A stretch of DNA of 64,000 nucleotides. Source: Combretum micranthum. Taxonomy: Eukaryota; Streptophyta; Magnoliopsida; Myrtales; Combretaceae. Numbering within the stretch: position 1 is the stretch's first letter; every line of letters starts with the position of its first letter. The position numbers and the translations under genes were made by a program. This document shows, in pieces, positions 37,570 to 49,054 of the stretch. The notes under the pieces were generated by a model. That model saw only the letters and a program-made list of their open reading frames with translations, was not told where the DNA came from and made no database searches. The stretch spans positions 186,001-250,000 of the forward strand of contig JAMXBD010001106.1 in assembly GCA_024138025.1 (NCBI GenBank), read 5' to 3'.

Positions 37570-39775
37570 CCCTCTCCTCTTTCACTTCTTTCACACAATT
37601 ACTACACACAAATTCTACCAACTCTCTCCATACTATCTCCAAATACTCTCTCAAAACTCTCTCAAAATAATCTCAAACCACCTTTTATGTACATAAAACC
37701 CATAACCACATAATACTTCAAAAACCCTCTTTAAGTAAACTTTTCTTTACATATTCTTTTTCTCATGTCATGTAACGTCACATGACCATAGTGTGAGTCT
37801 CCAAAAAATTAAATGTTATGGAAGCTACACTATCTTCATGTATTGTTCTTGTTCATGAATATCTATTTATGTTTATGTTGTTATTTTATTTTGTTCATAT
37901 TATTATTGTTATTATATCTAAGTATTATTATGTATCTATATATATATAAATATATATTCTTTAGAGCATATAAGATCACTTATAATATATTTATTTTCAT
38001 GCAAAGTAATTTATTTATTTCTTCTATTGCAATTTATTTATTTTTTGTTCTTTTAAGACTAGTCTCTAGTTTTAGACTTGTCCTCATCAAGTCAAAACAA
38101 ATTTTTCTTTATTTTATTTTTCTTTTGGGACTAGTCTACTTCTTAGTCCTGAGAGCCTTGAAAAAGCTAGGACTCCCAATACTTGACTTTATTTATTGTT
38201 TATGTTATTTTTGCTTGTTATTATTTCTCATAAATCATGCCCACTAAGATTGTTGTCCAAATTTTCAAAGCTCCAATTATATTTGATTAAAAATGAGATT
38301 TTATCACCTAAAGAATAGTTTTATATGAAATATAAAATCTATGGTTAAACCAAAGTAAAATTCTTGTCTAAGCTTTAGGAAGAACTCACTACAACTTTAA
38401 AAGCTACTTTTGTTTTGAAAAAGCTTTTTAAATCCTTTCTATAGTTCTTGTTTCTTAAAAAGAAGATGGCTTTGATACTAGAATAATTTTCATAATATAA
38501 GGAAATCCCTTAAAATGAAAATAAGAGTTTCCAAAGCCAAGATTTTTCAAATAAATAGTCAAATAAAACAAATAAGGAAAAGTAGCACTAATATTGAGAA
38601 ATTAGGAAAGAAGAAATTCATTTTTATCCGAAAAATCATTTAGAAAAATAGTAAGACAAACAAAAATTCCTTGAAAACAAAGGAAATCAAAATATTCATT
38701 TTGAAAAGATTTACAAAATGAATTTCTTGTAAACTATATTTTTCTAAACTCTCAATTAACATTGTTTTACCAAGAAATATGGTTGGACAACAAACATTTG
38801 GTCATGGATAAAATATAAGCTAAGTAACTATGAAAAATGAATTTTTCAATTATATAGATAACTAAGTATTTATCAAATAATTTTTGAATGATTTAATGTT
38901 TGAAACAAATTGCTTTTAGGGTAAGGGAAAATTCGTGGTGAATCTGATCACCACTGTTTTGGAGCCTAGATGATCTAGTTTGATAAAAATACTTTTAGAA
39001 ATGGATTGATCTTTTCGATTAGGTAGAAATCGATATATTATATGCACGATTCTGAGTTAAAATGACCAAGTTATGGCCATTTTAAATTGGAGTCTTTATT
39101 TATACGAACTTTGACGTTCTCATGACATTGTTTTGTCAAAATTAAAGAAAGTCATCAAGAAATACTCATTTTGGGTATTTTCCTTGACTAGGTGATTCCG
39201 AGGGAGGATACCCATATCCCGATGATTATTTCGACTAAGTGGAGTGCGTGAATGACTCATCCGTTTAGAGAAGTGTCAGCATGGCATCGTAAGTTTATTT
39301 CCTTAAAATGCTTTACTTGATTGTGGTTGTAGTCCAGTCGCATTAGAATTAAGAAAAGATAACTGGATATATATGCGAGAAAATTTGTTGAAAAGATCCT
39401 AAGAATATCGAGGCCGGAATTGATTAAATGTTTGTTTTAGTATAGCACTTTATCTGTATGAAATTCTATGATCACCTTAAATTTGATAATAACAATGCTA
39501 TGATATCATAAATAAATTGATCCATGCATATCACGAAGTGAGTCACATTGCATTGGGTTATTATCTTTGGGTGAGAAGGATGGTAGCTCAGGTCGAAAGC
39601 AACACTTAGCGAATTGACCAAAAGCGATTGTTTGGCGACACAGAATTAAATGCTTGGCGGAAAGTCCGGAAGCATGGCTCAATTCAAGTAGGCTAAATAT
39701 GCTTGGCGGTATTGATCGAAAGTATAAATTTTTAACTAAAACTACTTGTTTTAAGGTTACGTATCACCAAAGCTA

Positions 39776-39825
39776 GAATGGAGGGCGTAAATCCATTCAA
39801 CATATAGTTCCTGGAAAACTATATG
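39776..39825 (+). other. Paired inverted-repeat module, type D version
   Basis: The first dyad is GAATGGA (39776-39782) with TCCATTC (39792-39798). The second is CATATAGTT (39801-39809) with AACTATATG (39817-39825), loop CCTGGAA. Copies lie at 48480-48528 (first dyad decayed, one mismatch in the second) and 61125-61174 (both intact). Confidence 0.75.
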
Positions 39826-40360
39826 CCTTGTTTGCCCACGTGTATGTTGCATTTCATTTCTCTGCTTAAATAACTTGTTTGAATTTCATTACACAAGAAG
39901 TTATTTATGGAAATAGTTCTCGCTAAGCCTATTAGCTTATACCCCTATAGATATCTTTTGCAGTTTATCTATTTGTGGTTAAGGCCACGTGGACCCTGTA
40001 GCCAGGTACTTCCCTTTTGGTTAAAGAATTTCTAAATGAAGTTTAGTATTGGATAAGATATAGACTTCATAGAAATATTCTTGTAATAGATTATAGTTAT
40101 TTGTGACTGGGGAATGCCCCTAAGATTTGTAACACTATTGTTTTGAACAAATAAATATTATGAATCCTCTTTTCTTAATTTGTTATTATATCTTCTTAAA
40201 CTTCATAATTCCATATGTGGTCCTCTAAATCCGTGAAAGCACACCTTACACTTAATATGGATGCTTTTGGGAATGACTAAGGTTATCATACTTAAGCTTT
40301 AATATTGAGTGTGGCGGACTGTTACATTTAGGGTACCCTTTGGGGTATGACAGTTTAAGT

Positions 40361-40372
40361 TGGTATCAGAGC
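40361..40372 (+). other. Primer-binding site, initiator tRNA-Met type
   Basis: TGGTATCAGAGC lies 8 bases after the LTR end. It is complementary to the 3' end of plant initiator tRNA-Met, the usual primer of chromoviruses. Confidence 0.92.
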
Positions 40373-41874
40373 ATGGTTAAGAATCTAGGAATCATACTTA
40401 TAGAATTAGACTTAAGAAGAAAATAAGTTAGAATAGAAATAAGAGAGGCTTAAATAAGAAAGAATGGGCAGAATAAGTTTTCTGACATCTCTCTCTTTTA
40501 CATAGATTACCTTAGACGAGGCCCATATGCAGGTTAAGAATTTCAGAAAAGGACCCTTTGAAAACTTGGAGAATTACCAACTGAGACTTAGGATGTTGTG
40601 CGAAGAGTTTGCTTTAGCTGGACAACTTAAAACCGTCCGAGAGATGTTTCTGATGGAAAAGAGGAATGATGAATACAGAGTGGAAAGGAGTAGTACAAAC
40701 AATCCATAATTGTCCCATAGGGAAGAAAATGTCCGAGTTAGAGATGATTTATGTAGTGGAACGAATCGCCGCCATAGCTAGAGACCGATCAATGCTGCAA
40801 GAAGCGACCTTCGTCCTTACAGAAGATGGAGGTCGGACTTTGCCCGATTTCTGAACTTGGACACGAATTGGACCAATGTTCGTGCACACATATGACAATT
40901 TGATGGATCACCTAGAATGGATGAAAGTTAATCTCAATGAAGTCTTCCACTGGCATGGAGTTTACCAAGAAGTTCTACAACCACCAACTGAAGTGTCCAC
41001 TGAGCCACCAACCTTCACATGAGTCCAGCTAAGAAGGAACGAGGTTCTACATCTAAGCAGGGATAGAACGGTAATAAGATAGGAGCCGATGCAGGAAGCA
41101 AGTGAAGATTCTGAGAAAGAATCCAAGGAAGATCAGGATAAAGACCATGAAGGAGGACCAGAGCAATAAGCAGAAATCCGACCACTACTGGAGTCGATGA
41201 GCCCTGGAATAGCGAAGAAGCAAGAATCATCCGCTATCTAGAGGAACAGCAGGCTCGAAGAAGACAGGAAGCAAACCCAACCATGGACACGGATAATACC
41301 CCACCAAATGAGAACGATAGCATGGAAGCTGAGGGGGCTGTTACTTGGAGAACCATTCATGACATTGTGTCGGAACTGAATGAAGCAGAACTAACTGATA
41401 TACATGAAAGGTCGAGGGAAGCAGCCAAAAAGAGGAAGAAATATTTTGAACAATTTATGAGGAAAAGAAACCCGGGGTCGTCCAGTAGTAACCCAATAGA
41501 TGCACCCGAAGAATGAAGGAAGAAAAGAGGAAGCCGAGCATATCCCTTGTAGTTCAGCTTAAATTTTAAAGACTAGATCAGCAATCCTAGTCTATCTTTT
41601 TAGTTTTGGAACGGTGTTTTGTTATTTTCTTTGTGATTGTTGTGATTTACCTTATTGTTATTTCAAATTTCCATGTAAGGGTTTTGCACCCGCTTTTTCA
41701 ATCTTCTAATGAATTTATGTTTTAAGTATGATCTCAAAATTTACCTTGATTTAAATTTTATTTTAGTAATTATTTATGTAAGTAATTTTCCATTATATCC
41801 GCAAAAATTTCCATAAAAAATTTAACTAAGATATCAAAACGATAAACCTAACTTAGAAAAATTTAAAACAGCCG
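40373..41874 (+). other. 5' leader region before gag
   Basis: About 1.5 kb separates the PBS from recognisable gag. The first half has decayed coding-like pieces (around 40527-41030) that I cannot assign. A short intact ORF lies at 41283-41516. From about 41560 to 41860 the sequence is T-rich and noncoding, with TAAGGGTTTTGCACCCGC and AATGAA, reminiscent of an mRNA 3' end. The leader is long for the family. Confidence 0.6.
41283..41516 (+). CDS. Small ORF in chromovirus leader, unknown
   Basis: A 77-residue ORF with an ATG start and TGA stop lies between the PBS and gag. The product is acidic at the start, has a WRTIHDIVSELNEAELTDIH segment, then a basic stretch (REAAKKRKKYFEQFMRKRN) and a Ser/Pro-rich end. 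A short helical or coiled segment is possible. I do not recognise it. It could be the tail of a longer leader protein, since coding-like sequence precedes it, or chance. It is open while the gag and pol around it are broken, but at this length that is weak evidence. Confidence 0.35.
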   Translation: MDTDNTPPNENDSMEAEGAVTWRTIHDIVSELNEAELTDIHERSREAAKKRKKYFEQFMRKRNPGSSSSNPIDAPEE

Positions 41875-43150
41875 AAGTAGAAGAAGACGTAAGAAGGAGC
41901 AAAGTGCCTCCAACCAACCGGATATTGAAGTAGAGCAACCTGCCGCTCAAGCAGCCGCTACACCTCAGGTAGACTTGCACACTATGCTAGGACATTTGAC
42001 CCACGTGCTGGAAGCAATTAGGCAGAACATGCTTGCACCTGCACCCATACCCGAAACCGCACCAGTACTGGCACCTGTACCAACGCTGCCGCAACAGCAA
42101 GTGCCAACTAAAGCATCTGTACAAAGGAGCATGCACTCCCAAAATGCACCTTTACCTCTACCCCCATCGCTAAGGCCATACAAGAGTATGTTGCCCGATT
42201 TTATACAAAGTAATCATTATTTTGATGGAGCTTACGATAAGCTAGATGAGGTCAAAGAGTGGCTTGCTCAGATCAAAACGTCTTTTGATGCATATGAGGC
42301 TCCACCCTACCTACAAATCAAGTATGGGACATTCATGCTTCATCTGAATGCTAGAATATGGTGAGAAATCAAAGAAAAGAGAGTTAATGACCCCAATCAC
42401 TTGGGAAATACTCAGCCATAAGTTCTTGAAAAATTATTTCCCGAGAAGCTTACAAGTAAGGTATAGTGCAGACTTCTTGCAAATTGCTCAAAAAGGAAGG
42501 ACTATATTTCAATACGAGACTGAGTTCATAGATTGCTACAATATGCCCCCGACTCCTACAAATATAGTGAGGAATTGAAAAGACAAGTTTTCATAGGAGG
42601 ATTAGACGAAGACCTAAGAATGAGGCTAGAGGAATTTGACATCAGAAGTTCTGAGAATTAGTAGAAAGAGCTCGGATTGTAGAAAGAGCAAGGAAAAGGA
42701 GAGAAAGAATAGAAGAAGAGAAAGCCTCGGTTTTTGAGAAAAGTTTTATGATGGATCCAGTTCCATACACCCACAAAAGAGATTCAAGTTCTCCAACAAC
42801 TTTAGGAGCAATGATAACAGTGGGAGGTTTATACGAAAAAACGTCAAGTGCTGGAAGTGCAATGGAGCACAAGACCCCAAGAAGTGCCCTCAGTTGTTTA
42901 GAAAGTGCTTCTTCTGCGGAGATGCAAACCATAAGATATCAAAATGTTCAAAGAAAGGAAACTATACTTATTATGTCTGCAAGCAAGATGGGCATTTGCC
43001 AATGAATGTCCACAAGGGAAGAATATTCTGACAAGGCCTTCTGGAGGAGTTGTTCCTATAAGGACCATGAAAGGAAATGGAAGTAGAAGTGAAAGCAGAT
43101 CAGGATCCACTGCTTCAGGAATCAGAATCTACAACATGGAGGAACAATAG
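41875..43150 (+). pseudogene. gag: Chromovirus gag with zinc knuckles
   Basis: An Ala/Pro-rich N-terminal part (about 41930-42180) leads into PDFIQSNHYFDGAYDKLDEVKEW-like sequence. The Ty3-type capsid blocks follow: WEILSHKFLKNYFPRSLQVR at 42400-42460 and GRTIFQYETEFI at 42493-42528. The nucleocapsid zinc knuckle CFFCGDANHKISKC (CX2CX4HX4C) lies at about 42906-42947. A second, damaged knuckle (VCKQDGH...NECP) follows near 42975-43015. Frame changes near 42355 and 42720-42900 and stops at 42576-42578 and 42660 break it. It would package element RNA. Confidence 0.82.
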
Positions 43151-43264
43151 ATAAGTGAAGAAATAGATGAAGAAGATGGAGACTTGGCTGCCTTGGATTG
43201 CAATAGAGGCTGTAGCTGCGACTTGGGACCTGGTAAGCCTTAAACCCTCCTTATTGTTATTCTT

Positions 43265-43471
43265 TTGTTTCAAGTAATACAAGAGTTTAGAGTTTTATGG
43301 ATAAGTAAATATGTGAATAGAAGTAGTAATCCCCCTGTCAGATATGCAGGAAGCATACAGTTAGGAAGTCAGAATGTTTTTGCTCTTTTGGATTGCAGAG
43401 CAACACATTCTTTCATTACACCTAGTCTAGCTGAGAAATTTAGACTATCAATAACAAACATCAAGTCTTAA
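43265..43471 (+). pseudogene. pol: Chromovirus protease remnant
   Basis: A 68-residue open piece contains YAGSIQLGSQNVFALLDCRATHSFITPS. The active-site triad expected as Asp-Ser-Gly before ATHSFI reads Asp-Cys-Arg, so catalysis is lost. About 430 bases of decayed linker separate it from RT. Confidence 0.8.
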
Positions 43472-43904
43472 GCCTTAAGATCAAAACCTCCACGAGAAAG
43501 GAAGTTGAAACCTAAGAAGTGTTGAAGGATCATCTAATAAGGGTATAAGAACATCCATCCGCTCGTAACTTCATGAGTATTAGGATTAAGTAAATGAGAA
43601 GTAATCATATTTATCGTTTGATAAAGCCCTAATAAGATGGTCGTAAGAAGAGCATAGAACTCATAGAACAATAAGAAAGGAAGATAACGTTGTTGAAGAA
43701 TCCATTATTGCAAGAAAAGAGAGTTATATTCTTTCAAGCTGATAAAGGAAGTTCCAAAGGGAATGGATGACTACCTCGATGACACGGATGAAGATAAAGA
43801 GAAACCTATCTTGAAGGATATCCCCAATTATCAATGAGTTTTCAGAAGTTTTTCTAGATGAATGGCTTGGATCACATCCAAAGAGAAAGATCAATTTTGA
43901 AATT

Positions 43905-44410
43905 TGATTGATGGCCAATAAGGAACCAATTGCTAAGGCATCATATCAAGTGGCCTTAATAGAGTTAAAGGAGTTAGAGAAACAACTACAAGAACTCTTG
44001 GATCAAGGTTTTGTACAAACAACTCTATCACCATGGAATACATCGATTTGTTGTGTAAAGGAAGAAAAGGATAAATCCCTAAGTTTATGCATTGATTATT
44101 AGGAAATGAACAAAGTCACAATCAAGAATAAGTAACGGCTCCCTAGAATTGAAGATCTTTTTGACAACTACAAGGAGCAAACATGTTTTCTCATGTTGAT
44201 TTAAGGTCAGAATACCACCAATTATGCATCGAATCAAAAGATGATTCGGAAGACTACTTTTCGAACTCGTTATGGATACTACGAGTTTCTAGTAATGACT
44301 TTTGGGTTGTCCAACACAAACCAAGTATATAAGTCTTTGTTAGATAAGTAAGTAATTGACGATATCATGATCTATCTTAAAACAGAAGAACAAAAAGGAA
44401 AATAGGAAGA
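43905..44410 (+). pseudogene. pol: Chromovirus reverse transcriptase remnant
   Basis: ALIELKELEKQLQELLDQGF, a SPWNTSICCVKEEKD block and LCIDY lie at 43908-44102. After a stop, MNKVTIKNK, LPRIEDLFDN and a HVDLRS block follow, and the catalytic box VIDDIMIYL lies near 44352-44378. Stops and frame changes are frequent. Sequence breaks off after the catalytic box, and integrase-like sequence resumes near 44455. The RT connection and all of RNase H are therefore deleted. Confidence 0.8.
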
Positions 44411-44454
44411 AAAGTGTACTGATTTTTATGGTCAACAATAATAATGTAGTGGGA

Positions 44455-45075
44455 ACTGAAGGACGATTTTGTGTACTGGAGAACAAGGAAATAAGAAAGA
44501 AAAAAATTATGAGTGCAACCTAGAACTAGGGATAAATGGCACATTTAAGAAGAACCAAGATGCACCAAAGTTTCAAAGATCATTAGTAATAGGATAAGAA
44601 GAAACAAAGACATAGTCAATTATATGATGAAGTGCCAATTTTGCCAAAAAGGGGAATAAGAGCACCAAAGGTCGAAGAGATTGACAAAACCTTTGCTGAT
44701 ATCGGAATAAGAATGGGATGAAATTTCCATGGATTTTGGACTACCAACAATATCGACCAGGAAGCAATACCGTCTGTGTCATAGTTGATCGATTGATAAG
44801 TTGTCTCATTTTATATCGATCAATGTGACGTTTTCCATGAACAAACTGGCAAAGCCTTATGTAAGGGAAATAGTATGATAGCATGGAATACTAGTCGGAA
44901 TCATATCGACTAGAGGCATAAGAATTGTACCTAAGTGTTGATTTAACTTACAAGAGGGTATGAAGACAAAGCTACAAGCATGCCAACCTCAGGTAAATGG
45001 ATAGTCAGGATTCACGATTCAAACTTTGGAGAGACATAAAGAGCATGTGTCATGGAATTTAAAGAATGAGGAAAG
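44455..45075 (+). pseudogene. pol: Chromovirus integrase remnant
   Basis: Sequence resumes with GRFCVLENKEI-like residues that precede the integrase zinc finger. The finger is badly decayed (CQFCQKG near 44635). The core shows WDEISMDFGLPT near 44710, keeping the first Asp, and KLSHFISINVTFSMNKLAKPYVREIV after frame changes. The second catalytic Asp context reads STRGIRI instead of an SDRD-type motif. The Glu region reads SGFTIQTLE where SERTIQTLE is expected. Two of the three catalytic residues are lost, with many stops. Confidence 0.78.
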
Positions 45076-45159
45076 GCACAAGATAGACAAAGAAGTAAGA
45101 CTGATTAGAAGATAAGGACCTTGGAATTTCAAATAGAGATCATATATAAAAGAGTATTC

Positions 45160-45550
45160 ATCGTGTGCGCTCCCAAGAAAATTTGAGCCCACGATACATT
45201 GGATCTTTTTGAGATGCTAAAACAAGTTGGAAATTTAAATTATCATCTAGTCTTGTCGCCAAACCTGTTGGAGTACATAACGTGTTACACATCCCTATGT
45301 GACAATTGATCCAAGAATAAGTTTTGGAGTTAGAGCCAGTACTCTTAAAGGAAGATCTCACCTATAAGAAACACCCAGTGCAAATCCTTAACCGAAAAGT
45401 TCAAAAGTTAGGAAATAAGGAAATCAAGTATGTCAAGAGTCTATAGAGAAATCTTTACCACAAGGAGGCAACATAAGGAACTGTGGATAAAATACGACAC
45501 AAGTACCCAAGATTGTTTGAAGCTTTATATATGAATTTTCAAGTTTTGAG
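45160..45550 (+). pseudogene. pol: Chromovirus integrase C-terminus and chromodomain-like tail
   Basis: By alignment with the better-preserved tail at 19871-20160, this stretch holds PVGVHNV-like and PVQILNRKVQKLGNKEIKYV-like sequence (about 45260-45440). A KEATWE-like chromodomain end follows near 45465. The chromodomain is thought to steer insertion into heterochromatin. It is broken by several stops. Confidence 0.7.
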
Positions 45551-45565
45551 GACAAAACTTTCTTT

Positions 45566-45572
45566 AAGGGGG
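45566..45572 (+). other. Polypurine tract of complete chromovirus
   Basis: AAGGGGG, preceded by GAGGACAAAACTTTCTTT, lies 5 bases before the 3' LTR. This is the common 3' border of Del/Tekay elements. Confidence 0.88.
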
Positions 45573-45577
45573 TAGGT

Positions 45578-48500
45578 TGTAAACCCCCAAAGTTTTGGAA
45601 TCGATTTAGCTTAAACCCTAATTGGAAAGTCAACCAAAACCCCAAAGTCAACGAAACCCTAGTTAGACGAAATGATTTAAGTCCGGCAATCCGAATAAGC
45701 AACCTAAGAAAGTAAGTAGGAGGTTAGTATGTAGAAAAGTTCGTAATAACATAAGGAAGCTTAAAAAGATCAGATTAGTAAAACCACGCATCGTTTTGAA
45801 TCTGAACGGATACAGTTCTTGAAAAATGTGACCCGGAGCTCGGAATAGTAAAAATATTCCGAATATACTGTTAGACTCGTAAAAATATAAGGTTTTCAAA
45901 AATATCAGTTTTATAATGTTTCAGTAAGTAAAAATAACAGATATCGCAATTATTCGTATTTTCTTACTACCAGTACTTTATTAGTCATATCTACTTTACA
46001 TTACACTATTCATTACTATTCTATACTATTCTTTTCTTTCTACTTTTTCTAACACCTACTCTTACAACACCATAACCTATAACCTTTACTTTTTACCTTT
46101 CTCATAACTTTATTTCACATCTACCTTACTTATTACTTCTTTTAATCAACAAAAATACAAAATAAAATCTCTCCTTCCCCTCTCTCCATGATGGCCGGCG
46201 CATACCCCATCTCTCTCTCCCTCAATTTTTTTTCATTTTGTCTTTATTTAAATCACACAAAAATTCACTCCTAATTTCCTATAAATACCCCCTCTCTTTC
46301 ACTTCTTTCACACAATTACTACCCATAAATTTCTACCAAATCTCTCTTGATTTTTCCTCTCAATGCTCTCTCCAAATATTCTCTCAAAATAATCTCAAAC
46401 CACCTTCTACATACACAAAACCCATAACCACATAATACTTCAAAAACCCTATTTAGGTAAACTTTTCTTTACATATTCTTTTTCTCATGTCATGTAACTT
46501 TACATGACCATAGTATGAGTTTTTAAAAAATTAAATGTTATGAAGCTATACTATTTCATGTATTGTTCTTGTTCATGAATATCTATTTATGTTTATGTTG
46601 TTATTTTATTTTGTTCATATTATTATTGTTATTATATCTAAGTATTATTATGTATCTATATATATAAATATATATTCTTTAGAGCATATAAGCTCACTTA
46701 CAATTTATTTATTTTCATGCAAAGTAATTTATTTATTTTTTCCATTGTAATTTATTTATTTCTTGTTGTTTTAAGACTAGTCTCTAGACTTGTCCTCATC
46801 AAGTCAAAACAAATTTTTCTTTATTTTATTTTATTTTTCTTTTGGGACTAGTCTACTTCTTAGTCCCGGAGCCTTGAAAAAGCTAAGACTCCCAATACTT
46901 GACTTTATTTATTGTTTATGTTATTTTTGCTTGTTATTATTTCTCATAAATCATGCCCACTAAGATTGTTGTCCAAATTTTCAAAGCTCCAATTATATTT
47001 GATAAAAATGAGATTTTATCACCTAAAGAATAGTTTTACATGAAATATAAAATCTATGGTTAAACTAAAGTAAAATTCTTTTCTAAGCTTTAGGAAGAAT
47101 TCACTACAACTTTAAAAGCTACTTTTGTTTTGAAAAAGCTTTTTAAATCATTTCTATATTTCTTGTTTCTTAAAAAAAATGGCTTTGATACTAGAATAAT
47201 TTTCATAATATAAGGAAATCCCTTAAAACGAAAATAAGAGTTTCCAAAACCAAGATTTTTCAAATAAATAGTCAAATAAAACAAATAAGGAAAAGTAGCA
47301 CTAATGTTGAGAAATTAGGAAAGAAGAAATTCATTTTTATCCAAAAAGTCATTTAGAAAAATAGTAAGACAAACATAAATTCTTTGAAAACAAAGGAAAT
47401 CAAAATATTCATTTTGAAAGGATTTACAAAATGAATTTCTTGTAAACTATAGTTTCTAAACTCTCAATTAACATTGTTTTACCAAGAAACATGGTTGGAC
47501 AACAAACACTTGATCATGGATAAAATATGAGCTAAGTAACTATGAAAAAGGAATTTTTCAACTGTATATAACTAAGTATTTATCAAATAATTTTTGAATG
47601 ATTTAATATTTGAAACAAATTGCTTTTGGGTTAAGGGAAAATTTGTGGTGAATCTGATCACCACTGTTTTGGAGCCTAAATGATCTAGTTTGATAAAAAT
47701 AGTTTTAGAAATGGATTGATCGTTTCGAGTACGTAGAAATCGTATATTATATGCGCGATTCTGAGTTAAAATGACCAAGTTATGGCCATTTTAAATTGGA
47801 GTCTTCATTTATACGAACTTTGACGTTCTCATGACATTGTTTTGTCAAAATTCAAGAAAGTCATCAAGAAATACTCATTTTGGGTATTTTCCTTGACTAG
47901 GTGATTCCGAGGAAGGATACCCATATCCCGATGATTATTTCGACTAAGTGGAGTGTGTGAATGACTCATCCGTTTAGAGAAGTGTCGACATGGCATCGTG
48001 AGTTTATTTCCTTAAAATGCTTTACTTGATTGTGCTTGTAGTCTAGTCGCATTAGAATTAAGAAAAGACAAATGGATATATATGCGAGAAAATTTGCTGA
48101 AAGGATCCTAAGAATATCGATGCCGCAATTGATTGAATGTTTGTTTTAGTATAGCACTTGATCTATAAATTCTATGATCAACTTAAATTTGATAATAATA
48201 ATTCTATGATATCATAAATAAATTGATCCATGCATATCACGAAGTGAGTCACATTACATTGGGTTATTATCTTTGGGTGAGAAGGATGGTAGCTTAGGTC
48301 GAAAGCAACACTTGGCGGATTGACCAAAAGCGATTGTTTGGCGACATGGAATTAAATGCTTGGCAAAGTCCAGAAGCATGGCTCAATTCAAGTAGACTAA
48401 ATATGCTTGGCGGTATTGATCGAAAGCATAAATTTTTAACTAAAACTACTTGTTTTGAGGTTACGTATCACCAAAGCCAGAATAAGGGCGTAAATCCATT

Positions 48501-49054
48501 CAACATAAAGTTCCCGGAAAACTATATGCCTTATTTGCCCATGTGTATGTTGCATTTCATTTGTCTGCTTAAATAACTTGTTTGAATTTCATTACACAAG
48601 AAGTTATTTATGGAAATAGTTCTCACTAAGCCTATTAGCTTATATCCCTATAGATATTTTTTGTAGTTTATCTATTTCTGGTTAAGGCCACATGGACCCT
48701 GTAGCCAGGTACTTCCCTTTTGGTTAAAGAATTTCTAGATAAAGTTTAGTATTGGATAAGATATAGACTTCATAGAAATATTCTTGTAATAGATTATAGT
48801 TATTTGTGACTGGGAATGCCCCTAAGATTTGTAACACTATTGTTTTGAACAAATAAATATTATGAATCCTCTTTTCTTAATTTGTTATTATATCTTCTTA
48901 AACTTCATAATTCCATGTATGGTCCTCTAAATTTGTGAAAGCACATCTTACACTTAATATCAAAGCTTATGGGAATGACTAAGGTTGTCATACTTAAGCT
49001 TTAATATTAAGTGTGGTGGACTGTTACGTTTAGGGTGCCCTTTAGGGTGTGACA
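45578..49054 (+). repeat. Type D LTR (3' LTR of complete chromovirus)
   Basis: The LTR starts TGTAAACCCCC and ends GGGTGTGACA, 3477 bases. It aligns with the 5' LTR throughout, with scattered substitutions and small indels, so the insertion is not recent. The TATA box is at 46280-46287, the shared block at about 47766-47785, the TTGGCGG cluster at 48308-48420 and the hairpin module at 48480-48528. Confidence 0.9.

Larger units (their letters stand above)
36853..40352 (+). repeat. Type D LTR (5' LTR of complete chromovirus)
   Basis: The LTR starts TGCAAACCCCC (the 3' copy has TGTAAACCCCC) and ends GGGGTATGACA. It contains a TATA box (37562-37569) after CT-rich sequence and the shared AAAATGACCAAGTTATGGCC block (about 39058-39077). 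A cluster of TTGGCGG-type repeats (39604-39720) and the paired-hairpin module (39776-39825) follow. AT-rich ORFs within it (for example 37813-38247) are not kept in the other copies. Confidence 0.9.
36853..49054 (+). mobile_element. Complete Del/Tekay-like chromovirus with TSD CTTAG
   Basis: Two long LTRs (3500 and 3477 bases) bound a decayed interior of about 5.2 kb. A PBS lies 8 bases after the 5' LTR and an AAGGGGG polypurine tract lies 5 bases before the 3' LTR. The flanks are CTTAG at 36848-36852 and 49055-49059, so the insertion is intact at its ends. Gene order is leader ORF, gag with zinc knuckle, protease, RT, integrase and chromodomain-like tail, the Ty3/gypsy chromovirus order. RNase H and the start of integrase are deleted, and stops occur throughout, so it is non-autonomous. 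Confidence 0.92.

Noticed and set aside
37813..38247. 144-residue hydrophobic ORF, membrane-protein-like
   Set aside because: It is a T-rich LTR leader read through. The 3' LTR copy near 46530 has indels that break the frame, and hydrophobicity follows from base composition.
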